This document shows, piece by piece, positions 33,745-42,659 of a stretch of 64,000 nucleotides of DNA. The number at the start of each line of letters is the position of its first letter. Within the stretch, counting starts at the first letter, position 1. This DNA is from Brevibacillus migulae (GTDB lineage Bacteria > Bacillota > Bacilli > Brevibacillales > Brevibacillaceae), in NCBI RefSeq assembly GCF_004521915.1, contig NZ_SDKD01000012.1, positions 1 through 64,000 on the forward strand, written 5' to 3'. Below the pieces are notes generated by a model. The model had not been told where the DNA came from. It saw only the letters and a program-made list of their open reading frames with translations, and searched no databases. The translations under genes were made by a program, and so were the position numbers.

Positions 33745-34848
33745 ATGTTTCAGACCCGATTTTGTGACAGCTTTCAAGTGCGATTGCCGATCGTCCAAGC
33801 AGGCATGGCAGGCAATATTACCTCACCCGCTCTGGTTGCCGCTGTCTCTGAGGCGGGGGGGCTGGGTACGCTGGGCGGAGCGTATATGGCGCCGGACGCA
33901 CTTCGCTCAGCCATTCGGGAAATCAAGGCCCGGACAAACCAGCCTTTTGCAGTCAATCTGCTGCTGTATCCCGAGGTGGCAGCTCCGGCTGTGACGGAGG
34001 CTTATCTCGCCTGGCTGAATGAACAGCGCTCCCAAGTCGGCTTGCCGCCAAGCACAGGGGAACTGCCGCTGCAGCCAGATCCGATTGAGGAACGGTTTCA
34101 AATCATTCTGGAGGAAGGCGTGCCTGTGTTCAGCTTTGCTTTTTCTCCCTCTGGCACATATGGGGCAAGAGCAAAGCAAGCGGGGATGAAGCTGATCGGC
34201 ATGGCGACCACGCTGGAAGAAGCGCTGGCATTGAAAAACGAAGGAGTCGATGCCATCGTGGCCCAAGGCGGGGAAGCGGGTGGACACCGCGGGACGTTTG
34301 CGGTCGGTGCGGAAGGGGATGGAGCCGTTATCGGCACACTGCCTCTGGTCAGTCTGATCGCCCAATCGATCCCTGAGCTGCCGATTATCGCAGCAGGAGG
34401 GATCATGGATGGGCGCGGCATGGTGGCGGCACTGTCCCTTGGCGCAGATGCTGTACAGCTGGGGACTCGCTTCCTCGCTGCACGCGAAAGCACGGCACAT
34501 CCTGCATACAAATCACGGCTGCTCCAGGCCAAAGAGACGGATACGTGTGTGACGCGTGCATTCTCAGGACGCCCGGCACGCGGATTACATAACCGATTTA
34601 TCCAATCGTTGAAGGATCATCAGGTACAGCCCTTGCCGTTTCCGCTGCAAAACCGGGTCACGAACCCGATACGCTCCACGGCTGCACAGAACAGCGACAG
34701 TGAAGCCATGTCCATGTGGGCAGGACAGGGGGTTGCCCAGCTGCGGGAAGAGGAAAGCGCGGCGGAGATCATCCAAAAGCTGTGCGCTGAGGCAGAGCAA
34801 GCGGTATCCCGTGTCGATCGGCTCTGGAAGCTATTGGACGGGAGGTAG
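33745..34848 (+). CDS. Nitronate monooxygenase-family flavoprotein
   Basis: A 367-residue TIM-barrel FMN protein of the NMO/2-nitropropane dioxygenase family. It begins with LPIVQAGMAGNITSPALVAA and GGLGTLGGAYM. The phosphate-binding and catalytic regions AIVAQGGEAGGHRGTF (catalytic His in GGHRG) and IIAAGGIMDGRGMVAALSLG are present. It oxidises alkyl nitronates such as propionate 3-nitronate and probably detoxifies them. The start has AGGGAGG upstream. The stop codon TAG is followed in the same frame by the LysR gene with only six bases between. Confidence 0.88.
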   Translation: MFQTRFCDSFQVRLPIVQAGMAGNITSPALVAAVSEAGGLGTLGGAYMAPDALRSAIREIKARTNQPFAVNLLLYPEVAAPAVTEAYLAWLNEQRSQVGLPPSTGELPLQPDPIEERFQIILEEGVPVFSFAFSPSGTYGARAKQAGMKLIGMATTLEEALALKNEGVDAIVAQGGEAGGHRGTFAVGAEGDGAVIGTLPLVSLIAQSIPELPIIAAGGIMDGRGMVAALSLGADAVQLGTRFLAARESTAHPAYKSRLLQAKETDTCVTRAFSGRPARGLHNRFIQSLKDHQVQPLPFPLQNRVTNPIRSTAAQNSDSEAMSMWAGQGVAQLREEESAAEIIQKLCAEAEQAVSRVDRLWKLLDGR

Positions 34849-34854
34849 GGCGCC

Positions 34855-35757
34855 ATCGACTTTCGACTGCTGCAGACCTTTGTCATGGCGGCCACGAGTG
34901 AAAATTTTCACCAGACCGCGGAGATGTTGTTTATCGCCCAGCCAACGGTGAGCCAGCATATCCGCCAGCTGGAGCGGAGCCTGGGCATCCCGCTGTTTGA
35001 GCGAGTGGGCAAACGGGTGAGACTGACTCAGGCTGGTCGGCGCTTTTTGCCCCACGCCAAACGGCTGCTCGAGGACTGGAACAGCGGCTTGGAGGATTTG
35101 CGGGCATGGCGGCAGGGCTATACGGAAAAACTGCAGATCGTCGTTTCCCCGATGATCGCACGCACCTCGCTCGCTCATCTGATTCACCGCTATACCCGCC
35201 TGCACCCCGATGTGGACATTGCCATTCGCATTGAGGAATCCGTCGAGATCGGCGCCTATGTGCAAAATGGCGATGCCGATCTCGGCTTGTCCCGGATGAT
35301 GCCGGGAGAGCTGCAGGTGGAGGCGCATGTCTTATCCAGAGACCCGATCGTTTTCGCTGTGCCGCACAATGGAGGAGATATGGACGCTCCCTTGCCGGAT
35401 TGGGAGCAGGAGCTGACGACCCAGACATTGCTGACCCATAATCACCCCGGTTATTGGGATGAGTTGCTCCTTCAGCTGCGCCAGCGTGATTACTCGTTGC
35501 GCACCATGGTTGTCTCCCAGGTGGATATTACAAAGCGCTTCATCGAAGAAGGCTTGGGTGTATCCTTTGTCCCGCGCTCAGCGATCACACGTGAGGTCTT
35601 TGAAAATCGCTTCATGGAGCTGGAGACGCCGGGCTTGATCCTTCCCACTGTGGCTTCCTATCTGATCTTGCCGAAAGCCAGGCTTTCCAATACGGCCAAG
35701 CAATTCGTCGAAGTGCTGACATCGCTGTACGCTCCGTTATTGAAGGTGGATGAGTAA
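34855..35757 (+). CDS. LysR-family regulator with no standard start codon
   Basis: The family-typical N-terminus DFRLLQTFVMAATSENFHQT begins right after the codon ATC at 34855, exactly where an ATG would be expected. GGGAGG lies eight bases upstream, ideal for that codon. The first in-frame ATG (34885) would remove ten residues of the first helix and has no ribosome binding site. The rest is normal: a helix-turn-helix (AEMLFIAQPTVSQHIRQLER) and an effector-binding domain (about 90-295). It may start at AUC or CUG, be read through from the upstream TAG, or be weakly expressed. It probably regulates the nitronate monooxygenase gene or the citrate synthase gene downstream. Confidence 0.78.
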   Translation: MDFRLLQTFVMAATSENFHQTAEMLFIAQPTVSQHIRQLERSLGIPLFERVGKRVRLTQAGRRFLPHAKRLLEDWNSGLEDLRAWRQGYTEKLQIVVSPMIARTSLAHLIHRYTRLHPDVDIAIRIEESVEIGAYVQNGDADLGLSRMMPGELQVEAHVLSRDPIVFAVPHNGGDMDAPLPDWEQELTTQTLLTHNHPGYWDELLLQLRQRDYSLRTMVVSQVDITKRFIEEGLGVSFVPRSAITREVFENRFMELETPGLILPTVASYLILPKARLSNTAKQFVEVLTSLYAPLLKVDE

Positions 35758-35887
35758 TCTGCCTTGCTGCCCCATTGATTACGTTTTGTAATTAATATGG
35801 CGCTTTCATTCTATTTTTGCTTTCCATTTTTCCTTGGTATACTGAAAGATAACAATTGGATACAGAAAGATGAAGGGGTGGAAATGC

Positions 35888-36988
35888 ATGAGTGGAAATA
35901 TCGTCGCAATCGGTTTGGAAGGAATCGTTGTGGCTGAGACTGACCTGAGCCTGGTGGATGGACAAAACGGGTTGCTGGTCTACCGCAATCACTGGGCACG
36001 GGATCTCGCCATCAATCATACATTTGAAGAGGTCGCGCATCTTCTCTGGTACGGACATCTGCCAAGCGAGCAAGAATTGGCAGAGCTGAAAGCAGCGCTG
36101 ACAGCAAATCGCGAGCTGCCAAGCCATGTAAAAACAGCCATCGATGCCATTCCGGCTGATGTAGACATGATGAGCGTATTGCGCACAGGGGTTTCCCTCT
36201 GTGGCAGCGCCGGGCACGGCTGGCCGCCAAGCCTGGAGCAAGTGATCTCCTTGACAGCAAAAATGCCGACCATCGTAGCGTATCGCAAAGCACGTCTGGA
36301 TGGACGTGAACCGGTGTCTCCGCGCAGCGATCTTGGCCATACCGCCAACTACCTGTACATGTTAAAAGGGGAGGAGCCTTCCGCTGCACACGTGCGTGCA
36401 TTGGACGCTTATCTGATCCTTACGCAAGAGCATGGATTGAATGCGTCCACCTTTACCGCGCGCGTCATTGCCTCGACCCAGTCTGATCTGGTGTCCGCGA
36501 TTACCGGGGCGATTGGCTCCTTGAAAGGGCCACTGCATGGCGGAGCGCCTTCCGAAGTGACCGAGATGATCGAAGCGATCGGCACCAAGGAAAATGCAGA
36601 GCCATGGATCAGAGAGAAGCTGGAAAAAGGCGAGCGTCTGATGGGCTTTGGCCACCGCGTCTATAAAACGATCGATCCACGTGCAACCGCGCTGCGTGTC
36701 GTAGCTCAGTCGCTGTCTGGTGACGACCCGTGGTTTGACTTGGCTACCCATGTGGAAAAGGTAGGGATGAAGCTGCTGGCTGAGTACAAACCGAACCGCA
36801 AGCTGCACACCAACGTTGAATTCTTTGCCGCAGCTGTGATGCGTGCTGTCGGCCTCGATGACGAGCTGTTCACGCCATCCTTCGCGGTAAGCCGCGTCGT
36901 AGGCTGGTCCGCCCATGTGCTGGAGCAGGCGAAGAACAATCGGATCATCCGTCCGCAATCCAATTACACCGGCGTCATTCCGGAGTAA
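35888..36988 (+). CDS. Citrate (or methylcitrate) synthase
   Basis: A 366-residue citrate synthase of the short bacterial type. The active-site histidines are visible in EHGLNAST, PLHGGAPSE and GFGHRVYKTIDPRA, and the C-terminal arginine region in FTPSFAVSRVVGW. The segment that normally reads VDFYSG is VEFFAAA here, with Glu in place of the usual catalytic Asp, which also occurs in some 2-methylcitrate synthase-like members. It condenses oxaloacetate with acetyl-CoA or propionyl-CoA; the substrate cannot be set from sequence. In B. subtilis a LysR protein controls citA, and here a LysR gene is directly upstream. ATG 35888 has AAGGGGTGG six bases before it. A terminator follows. Confidence 0.87.
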   Translation: MSGNIVAIGLEGIVVAETDLSLVDGQNGLLVYRNHWARDLAINHTFEEVAHLLWYGHLPSEQELAELKAALTANRELPSHVKTAIDAIPADVDMMSVLRTGVSLCGSAGHGWPPSLEQVISLTAKMPTIVAYRKARLDGREPVSPRSDLGHTANYLYMLKGEEPSAAHVRALDAYLILTQEHGLNASTFTARVIASTQSDLVSAITGAIGSLKGPLHGGAPSEVTEMIEAIGTKENAEPWIREKLEKGERLMGFGHRVYKTIDPRATALRVVAQSLSGDDPWFDLATHVEKVGMKLLAEYKPNRKLHTNVEFFAAAVMRAVGLDDELFTPSFAVSRVVGWSAHVLEQAKNNRIIRPQSNYTGVIPE

Positions 36989-37015
36989 GCTGCACTTTTA
37001 TTGAACCATGCGATA

Positions 37016-37048
37016 AAAAGGATGTCTATGCGAAGACATCCTTTTTTT
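37016..37048 (+). terminator. Terminator after citrate synthase
   Basis: AAAAGGATGTCT pairs with AGACATCCTTTT around a short ATGCGA loop, with seven Ts. The gap from 37049 to 37257 shows no gene that I can support. Confidence 0.88.
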
Positions 37049-37257
37049 ATGGCTATCTTGTGAAAGTTTTCACCAATTAAAAAGGCATATTGCACCGGTA
37101 ATTTAATTGAGCCTAGTAAATCGAAAAGAACCCATTTGGCTGACTTTCTCGGGGCCATTTCGTTCGGGACTTATGTACTCATTTTGGAAATGTCATTGAA
37201 ATCAAATGGTTCAAATGGTGAAAATATGATTGTTCATGACGGGAGGGTGATTTCAGT

Positions 37258-37786
37258 TGTATGAAAAAAAGTAGGTTTATCTATTGGGGTTTGGAGTAAT
37301 TTTGTTACTTGTACTATTGTATGGGTGCTCTACATGTTCTGAAACAGGAGAATCAAGCGCTTCAGTTGGATCCGATATTGAAGCAAAGCAAAATTAGGAG
37401 AATTAAAGGGAGTTTCTATTGGTATTAGCTCCACCAAAAAAGAAGTAATAGAAAAGTTTGGACAACCAAATCAAGCCGGAAATGCCGAATACGGATTTTC
37501 ATTTTACTATGACGGTTTTAGTTTTGAATTTGAGGATTATGCAAACTCATTAGAAGAACTTAACGAAAATAGTAGAGTTGTTCTTATAAACGCTGATTCT
37601 AAAAAGTTGACATTACAGGTAACCCAGTAGAGGTTAAAAAATGATAGCACTCCAACACGTGAGTTTGTTGATGACACGGGTAACGATGCCTATATTTTGG
37701 AGTATGTCCAAAATGACTATCTGTTAAGGGCTACATTTGAGAGCGGCGATAGTCCGGTTAAACTCTTTACTATTCAGATTAAATGA
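37258..37786 (+). pseudogene. Decayed lipoprotein gene (DUF4309/YjgB-like)
   Basis: After GGGAGGG and a TTG/ATG start, a lipoprotein signal with the lipobox LLYGC can be read only by shifting frame after about 12 codons. A stop follows at about 37395, then an in-frame stretch with GVSIGISSTKKEVIEKFGQP and GNAEYGFSFYYDGFSFEFED, another stop near 37628, and a last frame with FVDDTGNDAYILEYVQNDYL and SPVKLFTIQIK. The order of parts matches proteins of the DUF4309 type. At least one frameshift and two stops make it a pseudogene. It is AT-rich and lies in an AT-rich stretch; its 3' end overlaps a terminator (CCGGTT/AACCGG followed by TTTTTTT). Confidence 0.7.
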
Positions 37787-37938
37787 ACCGGGCTTTTTTT
37801 GCACCATAACTAGCATGATCGTGATCAACAGCATCTTGGACCATTACTAAACTAAATGTAGATATCTTGTAAAGTTGAAAAGCAATGAAAGAACAATGTA
37901 TAGGTTGAATTGATCCAAATGAATGGCGGAATGAAATG

Positions 37939-37974
37939 GGACGCAATTGATCCAATTGCGTCCTTGTTTTTTTG
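37939..37974 (+). terminator. Orphan terminator upstream of the ECF operon
   Basis: GGACGCAATT pairs perfectly with AATTGCGTCC, followed by TTGTTTTTTT. No gene is recognisable directly upstream of it (37790-37938), so it may have belonged to a gene that was lost, or it may end a small RNA. Confidence 0.7.
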
Positions 37975-38010
37975 TTTCAATATACGTCATGGGAAAATTA
38001 GTGAAAAAAG

Positions 38011-38037
38011 TGAACCGTTCAGTGGATTCATGTATCT
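38011..38037 (+). promoter_or_regulatory. Possible ECF-type promoter for the sigma operon
   Basis: TGAACC (38011-38016), 15 bases, then GTATCT (38032-38037) resemble the TGAAAC ... CGTATC pattern of ECF sigma factor promoters. They are 38 bases before the sigma gene, as expected for autoregulation. This is a pattern match by eye and not a proven site. Confidence 0.45.
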
Positions 38038-38074
38038 ATATACATGAGAAACAAACTTCATCGGGGGAAGGAAG

Positions 38075-38698
38075 TTGTTTGTGGAAGATGTGACACTGAT
38101 TAAAGCTTGCCAACAGGGTGATTTGGAGGCATTCGAGCAATTGGTAAAACGATACGAACATACCACGATAAAAACAGCGTACCTCATAACAAGAAATAGG
38201 GAGTTAGCGAAAGATATTGTTCAAGAGGTGTTTATTCAATGCTATACCCAAATTCATTCCTTGCGACAGCCTGAGTACTTTCGAACCTGGTTGTATCGAA
38301 TCCTCGTAAGATTAAGCTCTCGTGCGTTACAGAGAGAAAGGTGGAAGTCAATTTTTTCCCTGCAAAAATCAAACATTGATTGGGGTTATGACCCTAAAAT
38401 AGTTGAAGAAGTTGAGAATAAAGAAACTTACAATGCTTTATATGATTCGGTAAACGCGTTACGGGAAAAATTCCGTGTGGTAATTATTCTTTATTATTTT
38501 AATGAGATGACTACAAAGGAGATCGCAAATATATTATCGATTTCTGATGGAACAGTAAAGTCGAGGCTTCATAAAGCAAGAAATCAAATCCACAAGTCAT
38601 TAACATCCAAAGGAATAGAACATTCAATCGTTTCAATGGAGGGAGGAAGCAGTAATGTGGGAGACATACTTAAAAAAAATGCTGAAAGAACAAGCTGA
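38075..38698 (+). CDS. ECF-type RNA polymerase sigma factor
   Basis: A 207-residue sigma-70 family member with only regions 2 and 4. Region 2 includes FEQLVKRYEHTTIKTAYLIT and ELAKDIVQEVFIQCYTQIHS; region 4 has LREKFRVVIILYYFNEMTTK and EIANILSISDGTVKSRLHKA. The start is TTG behind GGGGGAAGGAAG. It directs RNA polymerase to a small set of stress or envelope genes when released by its anti-sigma. The next gene overlaps its 3' end by 44 bp, so they are translationally coupled. The codon usage is AT-rich compared with the flanks. Confidence 0.88.
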   Translation: MFVEDVTLIKACQQGDLEAFEQLVKRYEHTTIKTAYLITRNRELAKDIVQEVFIQCYTQIHSLRQPEYFRTWLYRILVRLSSRALQRERWKSIFSLQKSNIDWGYDPKIVEEVENKETYNALYDSVNALREKFRVVIILYYFNEMTTKEIANILSISDGTVKSRLHKARNQIHKSLTSKGIEHSIVSMEGGSSNVGDILKKNAERTS

Positions 38699-39230
38699 GA
38701 CAGTTGAAAATATGCCCAGCATATGGGAACAAATTCAAACGAAAGTTACCCGGCAATCTGTGAAAAAACACGGAAAAGCAAGAGGGAAACTCGTTCTTAC
38801 TATTATCACCTGTAGCATGCTTCTGATATCTGGTGGTGTCTATGCGACGCAACAATATTACTATTGGAAGGTTCCCCGAAATGCGGAAGAGGTTAAAAAA
38901 AGTGAGGAACTTCACCAAATGTTAACCGAGAAAAAACTGAGTTCTGATGAATCAATAGCAGAGACCTTTCATCTTAATTTAACGAATTATAATTCAATCG
39001 ATGTCAATGGATTATTTAAAAGCGATAGCTATGATCCTTTAGTCGATGTCGTAAGTAACATCATGGATCGGCAACAAGTGAATGATCGAAAACCAAGCGT
39101 ATATATTCATAAACAAAATCAAAATGAAGGATTGATTTTGGAAGAAAGGGTAAACGCGTACGTTGTTCATTTCATTGAAAGAGCGAACGAAGAATGGAGA
39201 GTTAAAGAAAACAAAATCATAACAAAATGA
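38655..39230 (+). CDS. Probable anti-sigma factor (single-pass membrane protein)
   Basis: A 191-residue protein with a cytosolic N-terminal part (about 1-45), one membrane segment (about 46-66, KLVLTIITCSMLLISGGVYA) and an outer part of about 120 residues. It follows the sigma gene with overlap, and this layout is that of ECF anti-sigma factors. The outer domain probably senses an envelope signal. The ribosome binding site GGAGGAAGCAG precedes the ATG. No zinc (ZAS) motif is visible. Confidence 0.75.
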   Translation: MWETYLKKMLKEQAETVENMPSIWEQIQTKVTRQSVKKHGKARGKLVLTIITCSMLLISGGVYATQQYYYWKVPRNAEEVKKSEELHQMLTEKKLSSDESIAETFHLNLTNYNSIDVNGLFKSDSYDPLVDVVSNIMDRQQVNDRKPSVYIHKQNQNEGLILEERVNAYVVHFIERANEEWRVKENKIITK

Positions 39231-39356
39231 TGGCGTGTTTTAAAAACGAACAAAGTGTGTGAAGATATTTCTTTTGTGTGCAGAAGCTTTGAAGAAGAGG
39301 TCGGTGCATGCTATAAGGCAGTTCTTAAAACTGATCAATGGAAAGGGGATTATGTA

Positions 39357-39869
39357 ATGCTTTCCAATCTAAAAAGATCACTTGGTGTCGGGATTTTAGG
39401 TCTATGTCTAGCTTTATCTGGAGTTACTATTGCTGCAGCTGTCAAAGATAAAGCACCTTATCAGCAAAAGTATTCGATGGAAATTAAGAATAAAAATGTG
39501 AAGGCGCATCACATTCAAAATTTACAGTGGCTAAATATTAAAACAAATTTGGATTCTTTAAGAAATTTAGACATTGTAACTGATGATGAAGGTGATTCAT
39601 GGATTTATTGCTCCTTCTTAGAAAGTGGGTTGTTAATCGATCAAGTAAGGGAAAAATATTCAAAAGAAGCCGCCTTGTCTTTCAATGATGTGCAAGAGCG
39701 ACTTCTGGATGATTTATCGAAAAAAGGCGATACAATGCCAGTCATATTAATTAATGAGGACTTAGATGAGGCAAAGTTTATCTTTACCCGTGAAGGTGGA
39801 AAGGGAGAAACAATCAAAAAAGAAATGACCTTTGACGAGGAAAGTCAGACATGGAGCCTTGTTCAATAA
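39357..39869 (+). CDS. Exported protein of the ECF operon
   Basis: A 170-residue protein with a signal peptide or N-terminal membrane anchor (LGVGILGLCLALSGVTIAAA). The rest is a soluble mixed domain without a motif I can name. It probably belongs to the sigma operon (126 bp after the anti-sigma gene) and may be a target or co-sensor. I chose the ATG at 39357 with AAAGGGGAT upstream. An in-frame codon at 39255 lies before the signal peptide and has no ribosome binding site. Confidence 0.65.
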   Translation: MLSNLKRSLGVGILGLCLALSGVTIAAAVKDKAPYQQKYSMEIKNKNVKAHHIQNLQWLNIKTNLDSLRNLDIVTDDEGDSWIYCSFLESGLLIDQVREKYSKEAALSFNDVQERLLDDLSKKGDTMPVILINEDLDEAKFIFTREGGKGETIKKEMTFDEESQTWSLVQ

Positions 39870-39933
39870 TATAAGAGATGAGCAGCTGCCTCTAACGAGG
39901 ATAAACAACTGAATAGTTGGAACCTGATGAATT

Positions 39934-39957
39934 ACCCCCGAATCTCGGGGGTTTTTT
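39934..39957 (+). terminator. Terminator after the ECF operon
   Basis: ACCCCCGA pairs with TCGGGGGT around a tiny loop, followed by TTTTT. Confidence 0.85.
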
Positions 39958-40015
39958 AAAGAGTTTGCTGAACATTTACTGTTTAACAAAGATACCATTG
40001 CAATTGAGTTAGTAG

Positions 40016-41440
40016 CTAGAAATACAACCTTGAAAGGTTGACAAGCTGGCTGATCCCAGCACGAAGCTGTTGTTCATTCATATAGGAATAGCTTAATCGA
40101 ATCCAGGACTGCTTCTCCCGCAGCGGATCGCAGATCGATCCGGGCACAAAGGTGAGAGAGTGCTCGATGCTTTTGGCCAGCAAGTGATCCATCGGGATGG
40201 TCTCCGGCAGCGAGATCCATAGATTGAAGCCGCCAGTCGGACTGATCCATTTCCAGTCGGTGACGGACAGCGCTTCTTCCATGACTTCTTTGCGGATGGC
40301 GAGAGCGGTGCGCAGCTTCCCGAGATGCTGCTGCATCCGTTCGGAAAAGAAATAATGCAAAAAGATCTTTTGGTTGAGCAGAGGCGCTCCGCTGTCTGAC
40401 AAGGATTTGGCGGCCAGCAGCGCTTTCATGTAATAAGGACGGCAGGCGATGCAGGCAATCCCTAAGCCGGGTGCAATATATTTGCTGAAGCTGCGGATAT
40501 AGATGACACAGCCAGCGGTGTCGTAGGAAAACAGCGGCTGTGGGGGCTCTTCCTCAAAATAAATATCGCGGTACGGATCATCCTCGACCAGCAGGCAGTG
40601 GTATTTTTCCGCAAGCTCGACCAGCCGTTTGCGCTGCTCGGCAGGGACGGTATAGCCGGTCGGATTGTGAAACGTCGGATTCATGTAGAACAGGCGGGGC
40701 TTATGGGTCTGCATCAGCCGTTCGACCTGCTCCAGATCATAGCCGCAGGGATGGATCTCGACCGGGATGATCCGCGCGCCCTGCCGGGAAAAGACATCGA
40801 TGGCGGGGCTGTAAGTTGGCCGCTCCAGCAGCACCGCATCTCGCGGCTTGACCAGCACCTTTGCAACCAGATCGATCGCCTGCTGGGAACCCGTAGTGAT
40901 CATCAGCTCATCGCGAGACAAGTAAAACTGATGCTGCTTGCTGAAATAATCGCACAAAGCCTCGCGCAGTTCCGCATCGCCCTGGGTGCCGGAATAGGTG
41001 CCCAGCACCTTGGGATACAGATCAAAAACCTTTTTCACATATTCGGAAAAATACAGATTGGGCAGCAGGTTCGGGTCAAGTAGCGCGATGGAAAATTGAA
41101 AGGCGGCCTGCACCTGATGAATTTCCGAGAGGTGGCTCTTCTGCACATAAGCGGACAGTACCGGATCATGCGTGGAATCGATCGTCATCCTGCCGCCGGG
41201 CTGCACGTAATAACCGGATTTATCTTTCACATAGACATGCTGCTGCTGCTTCAACAGCTGGTACGATTTCAATACCGTCAGCCGATTCACGGAAAGCTCC
41301 TTGGCCAATACCCGCACGGAGGGAAGCTTCTCATGCTCCTGCCACTCGCCGCGCTTGATTCGTTCCAGAACATAATCATACACACGCTCAAACAGCTTTT
41401 CCGATTGCGCGAATATAGGCTCAGCCTCTATCCTCTTCAT
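40016..41440 (-). CDS. MocR-type PLP-dependent GntR regulator
   Basis: A 474-residue protein joining a GntR winged helix (about 15-85: LPSVRVLAKELSVNRLTVLK) to an aminotransferase-like domain of fold type I. The PLP lysine is in IYIRSFSKYIAPGLGIA, and MNPTFHNPTGYTVP is the usual substrate loop. Such regulators sense PLP, pyridoxal or amino acids. The ATG at 41440 has GGGAGGGGAGGAG upstream; an ATG 39 bases before it has no better site. It is divergent from the EamA exporter, and direct repeats in the intergenic region are its likely operators. Confidence 0.88.
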   Translation of the reverse strand: MKRIEAEPIFAQSEKLFERVYDYVLERIKRGEWQEHEKLPSVRVLAKELSVNRLTVLKSYQLLKQQQHVYVKDKSGYYVQPGGRMTIDSTHDPVLSAYVQKSHLSEIHQVQAAFQFSIALLDPNLLPNLYFSEYVKKVFDLYPKVLGTYSGTQGDAELREALCDYFSKQHQFYLSRDELMITTGSQQAIDLVAKVLVKPRDAVLLERPTYSPAIDVFSRQGARIIPVEIHPCGYDLEQVERLMQTHKPRLFYMNPTFHNPTGYTVPAEQRKRLVELAEKYHCLLVEDDPYRDIYFEEEPPQPLFSYDTAGCVIYIRSFSKYIAPGLGIACIACRPYYMKALLAAKSLSDSGAPLLNQKIFLHYFFSERMQQHLGKLRTALAIRKEVMEEALSVTDWKWISPTGGFNLWISLPETIPMDHLLAKSIEHSLTFVPGSICDPLREKQSWIRLSYSYMNEQQLRAGISQLVNLSRLYF

Positions 41441-41484
41441 GCACACTCCTCCCCTCCCTTCCATCATACACGTTTCCATTTCTC

Positions 41485-41515
41485 ATCTGTTCTATTTTAT
41501 CAAATCTGTTCTATT
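41485..41515. promoter_or_regulatory. Direct repeat operators between MocR and EamA genes
   Basis: ATCTGTTCTATT occurs twice (41485-41496 and 41504-41515), offset by 19 bp, in the same orientation. MocR proteins such as PdxR and GabR are known to bind direct repeats. The region also carries the promoters of both divergent genes. Sites are seen; binding is inferred. Confidence 0.65.
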
Positions 41516-41556
41516 CCTTTAGCGTTATGATGAGGAAAAAAGGAGGGGGAGCAGGG

Positions 41557-42468
41557 ATGATACTGTTCAACTATGTACTGATGTGTCTGATTTTCGGAAC
41601 AACGTTTCTGGTGATCAAGGTAGGGATCGATGCGGGAGCGCCGCCTTTTTTCACGGCGGGGATGCGCTTTTTTCTGGCAGGATTGATCCTGTTTTCATGG
41701 ATGGTGTGGAAACGAAAGGCGAGCGTATCGCTCTTGCTGCGCAAGGAGATGTTCTTTACGGGGCTGGGTCTGACCTTCGGGACATTCGCGACCTTGTATT
41801 GGGCGGAGCAATACGTGACTTCGGGGATTGCCGCGATCTTGTCAGCGACAGGGCCGCTGATGATTCTGTTGCTGCAGATGGGGATCTCTCGCCAAAAGGC
41901 TCCTGCGACTTCCGTAGCGGGCTGCATCATCGGATTTGCTGGTGTCTTGATCCTGCTTTTGCCTAGCGTGACGGTCAGCGTCAGCATGCTCTGGCTCTTT
42001 GGTTGCCTCGCGATTTTAATCGGAGAGCTGTTCTATTCATCGGGAGCCATCTATTCCAAGCGCGTGATCCAGCGTTTTCAGGAGACCTCTCCGATCGCTT
42101 TGAATGCTGCGCAAATGATGTATGGCGGCGGCATGCTGATGATCTTGTCGCTATGCACAGAGCGAGTGGAGGCGGCCGACCTGCTGGCGCCGAATGCGAT
42201 CTTTTCGCTGCTGTATTTGACGGTCGTCGGCTCCATGATGGGGCACACCATTTTTTACTGGCTTGTCGCGAAAACCAATCCGGTGCTTCCATCGACCTGG
42301 CTGTATATTTCTCCGCTGCTTGCCCTGGGGCTAGGAGCTGTCCTGTACAATGAGCCGTTGTCGTTTTTCTCGCTGGCAGGGGGAGTCACGATCATCCTCG
42401 GGATTGTGCTGGTCAATCTCGAGACGTTGCGGCAGCTGGTGAACCGAAAAGCGCAGCAAACGATCTAA
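41557..42468 (+). CDS. EamA/DMT-family exporter
   Basis: A 303-residue transporter of the drug/metabolite (EamA) family with ten membrane segments in two repeats. Visible markers are FGTTFLVIKVGIDAGAPPFF at the start of the first repeat, and AEQYVTSGIAAILSATGPLM, with a similar half after about residue 150. Members export amino acids or other metabolites. The ATG at 41557 has AGGAGGGGG seven bases upstream; an in-frame ATG at 41527 has none. It is divergent from the MocR regulator and probably controlled by it. It converges with the small membrane gene, overlapping by four bases. Confidence 0.88.
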   Translation: MILFNYVLMCLIFGTTFLVIKVGIDAGAPPFFTAGMRFFLAGLILFSWMVWKRKASVSLLLRKEMFFTGLGLTFGTFATLYWAEQYVTSGIAAILSATGPLMILLLQMGISRQKAPATSVAGCIIGFAGVLILLLPSVTVSVSMLWLFGCLAILIGELFYSSGAIYSKRVIQRFQETSPIALNAAQMMYGGGMLMILSLCTERVEAADLLAPNAIFSLLYLTVVGSMMGHTIFYWLVAKTNPVLPSTWLYISPLLALGLGAVLYNEPLSFFSLAGGVTIILGIVLVNLETLRQLVNRKAQQTI

Positions 42469-42659
42469 AAGAATTTATAAAACCATACAACGGTTGTTAA
42501 AATGGTCATAGTCAGATAGATTACGCCAAAACGCTGATAGTGGCGTTTCGTTTGTTTGCCATAGTTGGCTTCGGCCGGATTGATCCCGATCATGATGGTT
42601 CCGGCAAGGGCGATCACCATCAACAAGATGCTGGCGATTAGAATTGAGGTCATGCTCAT
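42465..42659 (-). CDS. Small two-TM membrane protein
   Basis: A 64-residue protein with two membrane segments (about 5-25 and about 42-60) and a short loop with KQTKRHYQRFG. AGGAGGT lies seven bases before the ATG at 42659, so that start is clear; the longer frame upstream to 42728 has no site. There is no family I can name. It converges on the EamA gene with a four-base overlap. Confidence 0.65.
   Translation of the reverse strand: MSMTSILIASILLMVIALAGTIMIGINPAEANYGKQTKRHYQRFGVIYLTMTILTTVVWFYKFF

Noticed and set aside
36964..37158. 64-codon minus-strand frame after citrate synthase
   Set aside because: It overlaps the citrate synthase end and the terminator, and has no start signal or family match.
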